Below, piece by piece: positions 56,198 through 64,000 of a stretch of 64,000 nt of DNA. The stretch's first letter is position 1; each line of letters begins with the position of its first letter. The notes beneath the pieces were generated by a model, which ran no database searches, was not told where the DNA came from, and worked only from the letters and a program-made list of their open reading frames with translations. Both the position numbers and the translations under genes were made by a program. The stretch lies in NCBI GenBank assembly GCA_026119855.1, contig JAOWBW010000388.1, forward strand, positions 1,612,001-1,676,000, given 5' to 3'. Source of the DNA: Campanula takesimana. Lineage: Eukaryota > Streptophyta > Magnoliopsida > Asterales > Campanulaceae.

Positions 56198-57060
56198 TCA
56201 TTGAAAGAAAGGCTTAATGCCAATAAAATGTTGGTACATAATTCTAGCACTAGAGGCATTTTTATGCGCAAATTTAACAACATTTCTATCAACTTTAATA
56301 ATACTAAAATTATTACATTCCGATATGAAGAGATTTATGTCGTCGATGATTCCTTCCAGAGAGTAGTCTTCTTTTGGGTTGTTCCGAATATAATTTCGGG
56401 CTTTCTTTGAGTCTGTCAAGATCGTGATATTTTTGTAATGTTGTGGAAAATACCCAGACATTCTGTTTGAATAGGAGAAACTGCTTTGCAAGATATTTTT
56501 CCAAAAGCTAGCCTCCCTTTTTGTTTGTCCCAAAGTTCCCATCCTAGATCTGCCCATCGATCATTCTTTTTCCAGGAGCCATCAGTGATGATGATGTTTG
56601 AATTACCTAAACTAGGGTTTTTGATGTATTCTTCAAGAGTCTTTCCATTCAATGAATCAAGACTCAAAGTTGTTGAAGGATGGTTTAGAGAAAGGTTTTG
56701 AAGAGGAGGATTTTTGAGGTGTTTTGAGTTTCTGGATCGGATGAAATTTTGAGAGGCTAGGTTGATGATGTCGTCAATATTTGGGTTTTCAAGGTTGAAT
56801 ATAATGTCATTTCTATTCTTCCAAATCTCCCAAAAAATTAACACTATATATGTGATATCATCTAAGGGGGTAGGTTTTGAGCTCCAATCTTTAAACCAAG
56901 ATAAAAGATATTGGTTTGTGTTTAAAGGTAAGGGATCAGGAATTTTAGTTTGGATTTGGTTCCATATGCTTTTCGAAAATTGACAAGTAAGGGAGAGATG
57001 CTTTTCATCTTCATCAAATAACCCACATCTGTTGCAAGAAGTTATGGAAGTGCATTTTCT
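56198..57060 (-). pseudogene. LINE 3' end: RT zinc-binding region and RNase H
   Basis: Minus-strand coding remnants of a plant non-LTR retrotransposon. From 57060 downward: CNRCGLFDEDEKHLSLTC, the zf-RVT region after the reverse transcriptase, then IFWEIWKNRNDIIFN, a linker, and after a frameshift near 56500 an RNase H-like domain (IIITDGSWKK with the first Asp, AVSPIQTECLGI with a Glu, NITILTDSKKARNYI with an Asp). The endonuclease and the RT core are missing, consistent with 5' truncation or interruption by the element starting at 57061. No poly-A tail was identified. Confidence 0.75.
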
Positions 57061-57553
57061 AGAACCGGAGTAACTAGAACCGGTGTTACCAAGGGCCGGT
57101 TAAGGTTCACATAAATGGCGAACCGGAACCGGACCAGCATTTCCATTAAAAACAATAAAAATCCCTTGTTTTCCAATAAATTTTAACATGTTTATTCATT
57201 ATTGTATGATAAAATAAAAATCTCTTGATTTTTAATAAATTTTATTTTTATTGTTTTTAATGGAAATGCCGGTCCGGTTCCGGTTTGACATTTAAATTTT
57301 AACATGTTCATTCATTATTGTATGATAAAATAAAAATCTCTTGTTTTTTAATAAATTTTAACCTGTTTATTCATTATTGTATGAAAAAAAAAAAAATAAA
57401 AAAAAAATAGTGTGGAACCAAATCGGAACCGTACCGGAACCGGATTGTGATGACCGGAACCGGTGTAACCAAGGGCCGTTAAGGTTCACATAAATGGCGA
57501 ACCTGAACCGGCGGTTTCGAACCGGAACCAGAATCGGCGTTGGTCATCCCTAG
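57061..57553. mobile_element. hAT-like element with ACCGG motifs and internal inverted repeats
   Basis: Right end GGTCATCCCTA (inverted TAGGGATGACC). The phrase GTGTAACCAAGGGCCG.TTAAGG occurs at both ends in direct orientation (about 57080 and 57460). Inside, CATTTCCATTAAAAACAATA (57138-57157) pairs with an inverted copy near 57250, and TTTATTCATTATTGTATGA recurs three times. No target duplication was found; boundaries are approximate. Confidence 0.55.
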
Positions 57554-58376
57554 GAGTTACATGCAAGCTAAAAGGGGTAATTGCCCCCATTAGTTTTTTA
57601 AAAATAAAAGTTTATTAGTGCACAATTTACAATATTTTTTAGATTTAGTGCAATTTGTTCCCTTTTAAGATAACAAAAATAATAGATTAGAATTTAATTT
57701 TTTTTCCACATTGACAAACATACAGTTAAAATAGTTATGTTGTACAATTTTTGCCCCTGTTAAGGCATCTCCAATGGTGGGTATCAAAACCAAATTTTGA
57801 TACCCACCTCAAAAAGTTAAGGTCTCCAATGGTAAAAAGGTGAGGTACCAAAATTTGATAAAGAGTTAAGGAAGGTACCAAATTCGGTACCTTGCCTAAC
57901 TCTTTGTTGTTGCTACACCCATGAAATTTTTTATTTGTTTTTGTTGTAAACACTTAAAACCTTTTACATGTGAAATGTCAAAATAAATTATTTATTTTTT
58001 ATTCAAATTAAATGATGATTTAATTTTAAAACTTCCAAATTTTAATTCTTTTTTTATTCAAAGGTGTATAATACCGAACGAATGAGAACAAGCCACATGT
58101 TAATATAAATTATTTTTTTAAAATTAAATAATTATTTAATTATTATTTAAAATTATTCATATTTAATTATTTAAAATATCTAATTAATGAAAATATTTAA
58201 ATGTAAATAAATAACATATAAAAAATAAATATGATTTTGGTAACTTTACTTAACTCTTCCCATTGGAGATGAACATTTGGTACCCAATGAATAGTGTTCC
58301 AAAGGTACTAAAATTTAATTTTGGTACCTTTGCATTAGAGTTGCCCTTAGACAAAATTTCATGACTTCACCGCTGG
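57554..58376. mobile_element. Degenerate hAT MITE interrupted by a Harbinger-like MITE
   Basis: Flanks of the inner element (AATTGCCCCCATTAGTTTTTT at 57581 and GACAAAATTTCATGACTTCACCGCTG near 58350-58376) resemble an inverted, diverged copy of the 48490-48737 hAT MITE. No target duplication was found. Confidence 0.45.
57763..58346. mobile_element. PIF/Harbinger (Tourist-like) MITE
   Basis: 584 bp with TTA duplications (57760-57762, 58347-58349). Left end AGGCATCTCCAATGG; inverted right end GGGCAACTCTAATGC. Paired GGTACC-containing blocks occur near both ends. No ORF. Confidence 0.8.
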
Positions 58377-58903
58377 CTCAAACCATCGTGACACGTAGCT
58401 TATGACTAGTAATACCGACATGCAAGAAAAGCAACGCCACGTGTCAAACATATCCCTATCGCTTTGCCAATTCACCACGCACACTCAGATGAGGAGTCCC
58501 CCCGGGCATCGTCAACAACGCACAAGGCGCATGTTAGAGAACGCCCACGGTTTTATGGTAGCGATTAATAATCGGATAAGTTCGTTACTCCAAGCCCGCC
58601 TTAATAATAGTTAAATAATTGGTCCGGCTGTGGATAAGCAAGAGCGAATAGTACGTCAAACCACTTGGACCCACACCAATCAAATCAAAATCCGCCACGT
58701 GTTAATCTCACTCCATCAACGGCCTAGATTACGGAACACCTGCTGTAGAGTAACACGTCCCCCAATCAGAGCCTTTTTAGTAGCCATCTTTCTCTTTCCA
58801 GCTCTTGATCCAATTTTTGTATCCATTCGAATAAATCAATCAGAGTGAGTTTGTTTGTTTGCTTTTAGAGAGAGAGAGAGAGAGATTTGTAGTTGTAGTG
58901 AAG
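58377..58903 (+). promoter_or_regulatory. Promoter and 5' UTR of SnRK1 gamma gene
   Basis: Two G-boxes, CCACGTGT, at 58438-58443 and 58696-58701 (CACGTG core), the type bound by bZIP and bHLH factors and by ABA-response factors. A GA-repeat leader (AGAGAGAGAG, 58868-58885) precedes the start. No clear TATA box. The window between the MITEs and ATG is only about 530 bp. Confidence 0.55.
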
Positions 58904-61900
58904 ATGGTGAATATGATGATGGAGGAAGGGAGTCCGCGGAGTCCGGAAGCGAAGTTAGGAATGGAGGTGGAGGAGCTATGGGATATACAGGAGCCGCAGC
59001 TGACTCCGACGGAGAAGCTCAACGCTTGTTTTGAGAGTGTTCCTGTTTCTTCTTTTCCCCACGCTCCTTCTTCTCAAGGTATACCTAACCTAACTCCCCT
59101 CATCTCCTTCTCCATCACTAATTTTCACTTTACTACTAGTAATTAATTTCATCTCTTTCAAATTACTGTATTTGAACGAATAAGATACATACTACTATTA
59201 ACTTTAGTAAATCATATGTATGTCCCATATTGAAATTGTAAGATGCTATAAATGTTTTTAATTAATGAATAATAATCCTTCAGTTAGTTTCGATTTCGAT
59301 TTTGACTTTCTTTCTCTTGTACGTGTGATTGCAAGCTTAAGAAGATGTTTTTGTAGCTAATTTTAAGTTGATTTTTTGCTATGTACACTGTCTGATCTCT
59401 CCTCCGGTCGGACTAGGATGAACATTCATAATGATATATCATCTCTTTGGCTGTTTAATTTAATTGCACGAAATAATACTCCGTACTACTTACTAGTTGA
59501 TTTTTAAGATATGTGGAAGAAAGGCCACATCTCTGTTTTGTATAGGAAGAATGTTATAATCCACATAACTTTCACAAGCTATCTGAATTCTCAAATAGTC
59601 GTGGTATTTGTTATTTGCTTACTTTCCTTCTGATGTGATCCTGAATCGATAGGAATCGAATCCGCTCTTAGGACAATGGGGAACCTAATCTTTCAAGTAG
59701 ACAACATTTATTGTGCTCTCTTCCAAGTTCGTCCCTTCTGAATCAAATATATTGATATCTGGAAAAGACGGATGCAAGTTTTTCGTTTCTAAATCAAATA
59801 CGTAAACACTGATGCATGTTTTTCCTTTGCGAATCCGCTAGATTGATATCTGAAAGCGGTTGACAACAAGTTCTTTCCAAATTGACTATCCGTTCCTTTG
59901 TTAGAGTGACTCATTTTTTTAAGGAGGTACTTATGATATTTCTTCATATTTTCCTTCTAGGTATCTCTTCACGCTTTCCTTCGTAGTCTATTAATAACAG
60001 AACGCGTTTGACTCTCGAGTAGATATTAATGGTCTTTGAATGCTTTTGATCCTCTGGCCACTGTACATTTATGATGTATTCATGGCCCTGTAGTATAAAG
60101 GGATGTCATATGTACATATACATTTGGATGTGATTGTGTATATGTAGCGCTTTTATTTGCTTATGAATTTAGTTTTGATGTGCTCAAATGATTATTTAGG
60201 TGATTGTTAGATTTGGCTCTTCAGATTTCAATTTTCCTGCTCTTTTATTTATTATAGCTTACTTCTGAATTTTGCTAATATTATGCCAGTGGTTGAGATA
60301 ACTTCTGACACCAGTCTGGCCGAAGCTGTGCGTCTGCTGTCAAAACATAAAATCCTTAGCGCCCCCGTCGTGGATGTTGATGCACCCGAGGATGCGAGTT
60401 GGATTGATAGATACATTGGTATAGTGGAATTTGCAGGCATTGTCGTCTGGATTCTGCATCAGGTTGTTTTCATATTACGTGCCTGTTTTATAATGATTTA
60501 CTCTTGATAGGTGCACTGCTCGAATACACGTAGCTCTTAATTAGGATATGTTTTTAAAGTTTAACTAAGATGACTATATTGACCAGTGGCGAGGCTACAT
60601 TGTGGGCAAGGGGGTGAACCCCTTGTTTTTTGAAATTTGACATTTTACTACCCTTCAAATTAAAATAAATAATATTTTTGCACTAAAATGTTGGAAATAT
60701 TTCAGTTTTGACCCCCTTTTCTTGAACAAAAAAAAAAACACTAAATTTTAATTTTGACCCCCTTCCTAATTAAATTTGTATATTATCATGTAACGTTTAA
60801 CGTCTATAATATTCTGACCGAAAAAGTTCCTGGCTCGCCACTGATATTGACATTAATGTTTTGTCAAAGTTCACGTGCGTTGACCAAAAAAGTCAAAAGT
60901 GACCAATATAAATGGGACTGGGGGAATAAAAAAAGTTGAGCACAAGTTGTAGGGTTTTTCTCCCGTGCAGAAAGCATGTCTGTGGAATACTTGCAAGTTA
61001 ATGGCTTTAATTTTACTGCTTCATTTTCCCTTTCTTTTTGAGTCGTCATGCCCTCAAGTGAGAAGCATGCAGTCAATAACTAAACTTGTTTCCAGTTCGG
61101 TCTTTTCCCCAATTATCCTAGTGAAGATTATTGATTATTGCTGTAGAAATCCATTCTTTACTCTATTGTGAAGTGAGAAATTAAAATTGCGTTCAAAATT
61201 TCGTTTTGCAGTCAGAAAAGAAGGAAGGATCTGCAGAGATAGATTTCTTTTCAGCTCATCTTGACGAACATATAGGAGGACCTGCTGTTGCAGCAGCAGC
61301 CAGTGGGATGTCTTCTCCAAGATATAGGAGTTCTCAGCCTGAATCGCCTACAACTGCTGGAAACTTTTTTAAGCTGTTGACTTCTTCTGACTTCTATAAA
61401 AACACAAAGGTTTGTGCTTGTGGAGTTGCATAAAGTTTTTCTTTGAAGAGTGAAGATCTTACACTGTCCAGATTCTTTCACATCTTCTCTCTTGCGTAAA
61501 ACTTCTAAAACACATGAACTCATTGATATACAGGTTCGAGACATTGCAGGGTCATTCCGCTGGGCTCCATTTCTAGCATTGCAGAAATCAAACTCTGTTT
61601 TGACCATGCTTTTGCTGCTATCAAATTACAGGATGAAAAGTATTCCAATAGTTGATTTAGGGGAAAGAAAGATTGATACTATCATCACCCAGTCTGCTGT
61701 CATCCACATGTTAGAGGAATGTGCAGATCTTCAGTGGTTTGAGAACTGGGGTTCCAAGAAACTCTCTGAACTCGGTCTTCCTTTAATGAAACCTAACCGA
61801 GTTGTCAAGGTATGTCATACTCTACTAAAAGCTCCGTTTCACCTCTGTATACATATACTCCCTCCCTCCCATCTGAATTAGGATTTTTAGGTTGGGCACG

Positions 61901-62943
61901 GGGATTAAGGAAAAAGTGTTAGTGGAATAGGTGTTGTGAGTATGAAAAGTAAAGTAGGAGAGAGAAAGTGGGTTAGAGAATAATGAGTGGAAAATTGTTG
62001 TGAGTGTGAATGTGGGTCCCATTAAATAAAACACTTCTATTTTTGGGTTGTCCTAATTCGAATGGGACACAAAAAAATGGAAATTTGTTCTAATTCGAGT
62101 GGGAGTGAGTGTGGGACGGAGGGAGTATATATATATATATTTATTTATATTTATGTTATATGAAATGCTACTCAAGCAAAGAATCAGAAACCAATGAGTG
62201 TAAAGCCTGAACGAAGAAATCCATCGGTAAAGTCACCGCATTTGCAACTTAATTAGTATGAGTTTTCAATGCTCGCTCTTCTGACTTGCAGGTCCAAGAA
62301 GATGAGCCCGTGTTACAGGCTTTTAGACTGATGAGGGAGAAGGGAGTTGGTGGGGTCCCAGTGGTTGAAAGTGGTGGAAGCAAGGCTGTAGGTAATATAA
62401 GCATCAGAGATGTCCAGTATCTTCTAATGGCACCAGAGATCTACAAGGATTACAGGTTGGTTGCCAAAATTAATCTACATTTGACCATTTATTCCAGACA
62501 ATTAAATCACCCTTTTTTGGACCCTATTCATTGTGTGGGAGCTCTAATAGCAACAATTATTTTATTATTTTAATATAAAAACTGATTTATTAGTAAATTG
62601 AAGGGTCTGTATCAAATATTAAACAATTACCCAATTTTATTACAGGTCGATAACAGCAAAGAACTTCTTGACAGCAGTCAGAAATTATCTGGATGAGCAC
62701 CATAAATCATCACCGATGATGAGCGAAATGGTTACGTGCAAAAGAGACAACACAATAAAAGAAGTGATCATAAAGCTAGACTCGATGAAAATCCATAGGA
62801 TTTATGTGGTGGATGATGAAGGGAATGTAGAAGGGGTGATTACGCTGAGAGATATAATATCGAAGCTAGTACATGAGCCTCGTGGTTACTTTGGTGATTT
62901 CTTTGATGGAGTGTTGCCTCTCCCTCCTAACAGCAGAGTCTAA
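58904..62943 (+). CDS. KING1: SNF1-related kinase regulatory subunit gamma (KING1-like), 427 aa
   Basis: Six exons: 58904-59078, 60290-60462, 61212-61409, 61534-61809, 62292-62455, 62646-62943. All introns are GT-AG and the phases match; the total is 1284 bp. The protein has four CBS repeats, roughly residues 59-114, 183-243, 271-322 and 362-408, with [58 protein letters not shown] and [20 protein letters not shown], and ends [19 protein letters not shown]. Length and sequence agree with the gamma-type subunit of plant SnRK1, which in Arabidopsis is KING1; that family binds the kinase through its CBS modules and is thought to help sense energy state. The second intron holds a hAT MITE (60584-60843) and the fourth a Stowaway MITE (61856-62127). 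An in-frame ATG at 58859 upstream lies in the GA-rich leader and gives an Arg/Glu repeat, so 58904 is preferred. Confidence 0.93.
60584..60843. mobile_element. hAT MITE in SnRK1 gamma intron 2
   Basis: Ends CAGTGGCGAGGCTAC and, inverted, CAGTGGCGAGCCAGG; perfect 8-bp duplication ATATTGAC (60576-60583, 60844-60851). 260 bp. TTTTGACCCCC phrases are repeated inside. The right flank (60852-60930) is a remnant of the 45940-type MITE. Confidence 0.93.
61856..62127. mobile_element. Stowaway MITE in SnRK1 gamma intron 4
   Basis: TACTCCCTCCCTCCCATCTG at the left and TGTGGGACGGAGGGAGTA at the right; interior GTTGGGCACGGGGATTAAGG and TTTTTGGGTTGTCCTAATTC match the 55224-55482 element in inverted orientation. 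It starts 46 bp after the donor and is followed by a TA repeat. Confidence 0.87.
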
Positions 62944-63414
62944 AGAAGAGATTCAAACTTGCTGTGCCATGATCAAACTGTTTTTCTAACTGAGTTCGTG
63001 TATGGATTCCATATCATTTTCTTTTTTTAGTTGTTTTCGTTTTTCCTTGTTTTTATCTGGCTGTTGAGTTGAGGTTGAGGCCCCAGGCAGTCACTGTAAT
63101 TAATGAAGCTTCAGCCTTGGTGTGGCTATATAAGTCTTGTTCCAAAGACATTCCAACTGCTTAAGTTTTTCCAGTTCTATATGCTCGTCTTCATGGACAC
63201 AGAATGTCAGTCTGGCTGTGATGAAGTTTGTACATTCAAGATGATACCTACATTCCCTTTTTTGTCTCAAAAAGTTAAATTTTACACCAAATTTCAAGTT
63301 TAAAAATCACATTCTTTTCTAAAATTTAAATCCCTATACCATGAAGTAATAAAATATACCATGAAGTAAAAAAATATTTAGAAAGTGCAGATAGTCAAAT
63401 ATTAAAACATTTTA
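62944..63414 (+). other. 3' UTR and flank of SnRK1 gamma gene
   Basis: T-rich 3' UTR; no clear strong AATAAA before about 63345 (AATAAAAT). No further gene. Confidence 0.45.
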
Positions 63415-63420
63415 CTAAAA

Positions 63421-63680
63421 TGGGGTTGAGGGCTTCCCAGTAAGGAAAGACCTCTCCAAAAATAGGCGTATGCCACTTAGAGCGGCGAGCACACGGTATT
63501 CTTTAGTAAAAGGCGAAAGAATAGTTCGCTTTGTGCTCACCGCGTGGCTGCGTGCTTCTTCCATTTCTAAGACCGCTTGCTTTATTCGGGGCTTCATTTC
63601 TCAGCGCTGTAATAAGTAGGCGATGTGGGATAACGCTATGCACTACTCTAGTGCCAACACATACAGACTTGAGTGGTCTT
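63421..63680. other. Possible organelle-derived insertion (NUMT-like)
   Basis: A GC-richer block between AT-rich flanks, with a minus-strand frame (63597-63415: KPRIKQAVLEMEEARSHAV, RLFLERSFLTGKPSTPF) that reads like plant mitochondrial intergenic DNA. This rests on memory and base composition only. Confidence 0.25.
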
Positions 63681-63769
63681 CACCTGCCATACTTTTGCCT
63701 CTCATTTTGGAATTTGGAACTGGACTCCTATGCATATTGTTAGTACATCTTGTTGAGCAAAATTAACAT

Positions 63770-64000
63770 TTCATCCGTTTCAATTGAAACTACACATTTG
63801 ACTTACACATGACTTTGAGGATTAAAAGAATATGTTAGTGTAGTAGGGGTTGTGATTATTAAAGAGACATATGAGAGATAAAATATGATAGGGAATCGTG
63901 AGCGGAAATTTGATGTGAGTGAGAAAGTGAGACCCATTAAATAAAAAAAAATGTATTATAAATTTCTATTTTTTGAAGTGTGTAGTATGTAATGGATTAT
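63770..64000. mobile_element. MITE left part, cut by window end
   Basis: Begins near CATCCGTTTCAATTGAAACT and continues with the filler (GTTGTGATTATTAAAGAG, GAGTGAGAAAGTGAGACCCATTAAATAAA) seen in the 55224/61856 MITE family. The right end lies beyond the window. Confidence 0.5.

Noticed and set aside
58859..58903. Upstream in-frame ATG for the SnRK1 gamma gene
   Set aside because: It would add an Arg/Glu repeat encoded by the GA-rich leader; the ATG at 58904 gives a normal family N-terminus.
61251..61607. 118-codon minus-strand ORF
   Set aside because: It overlaps two exons and an intron of the SnRK1 gamma gene in antisense; a shadow.

Overview
This window is nuclear DNA of a flowering plant, a eudicot. 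The signs are intron-containing plant genes with GT-AG junctions, a SnRK1 gamma subunit, an F-box/DUF295 gene, Stowaway-type MITEs with CTCCCTCCGTCCC ends, and Ty1/copia and Ty3 LTR elements primed by initiator tRNA-Met. An asterid such as a member of Lamiales would fit, but that is an inference and not shown. Two thirds of the window (about 1-44 kb) is nested transposons; the genes sit in the right-hand third.

Layout. 1-9.9 kb: a copia LTR cut by the window start, a dead copia pol on the minus strand, a Stowaway MITE, a fold-back element, a 40-bp perfect palindrome, and a 30-bp minisatellite that runs into a 100-N assembly gap (9890-9989). 10.0-23.3 kb: a complete but mutated 13.3-kb copia element of SIRE type (target duplication GACAT). 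It has gag, protease, integrase, reverse transcriptase and RNase H, then an extra 3' ORF that appears to have its own TATA box and an intron. A TGCGCC heptamer is scattered over the whole element. 24.2-37.9 kb: a BED-type hAT transposase gene on the minus strand, split first by a 1.4-kb solo LTR (ATAAC) and 80 bp further by a young 9.1-kb large retrotransposon derivative (LARD; TAGTT) with 3.9-kb LTRs and only 1.3 kb of non-coding interior. 38.5-47.2 kb: non-autonomous hAT elements, each with target duplications and its own subterminal hexamer, hosting nested MITEs and a solo LTR; a 115-bp satellite lies among them.

Genes. 45.7-51.4 kb (minus): a seven-coding-exon RING-H2 protein (722 aa), all introns phase 1. 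51.9-52.7 kb (minus): an unrecognised acidic, coiled-coil-like gene model. 53.2-54.5 kb (plus): a two-exon F-box/DUF295 protein (388 aa). 56.2-57.1 kb: the 3' end of a dead LINE. 58.9-62.9 kb (plus): a six-exon gene for the SnRK1 regulatory subunit gamma (KING1-like, 427 aa, four CBS repeats). Introns of the RING and SnRK1 genes carry small hAT and Stowaway MITEs.

The genes are independent plant loci and not an operon. The elements most worth a second look are the SIRE extra ORF with its promoter and intron, the motif dispersed along that element, the GC-box cluster shared by unrelated LTRs, and the stem-loop array in the LARD U5. All coordinates, splice sites and counts were read by eye.
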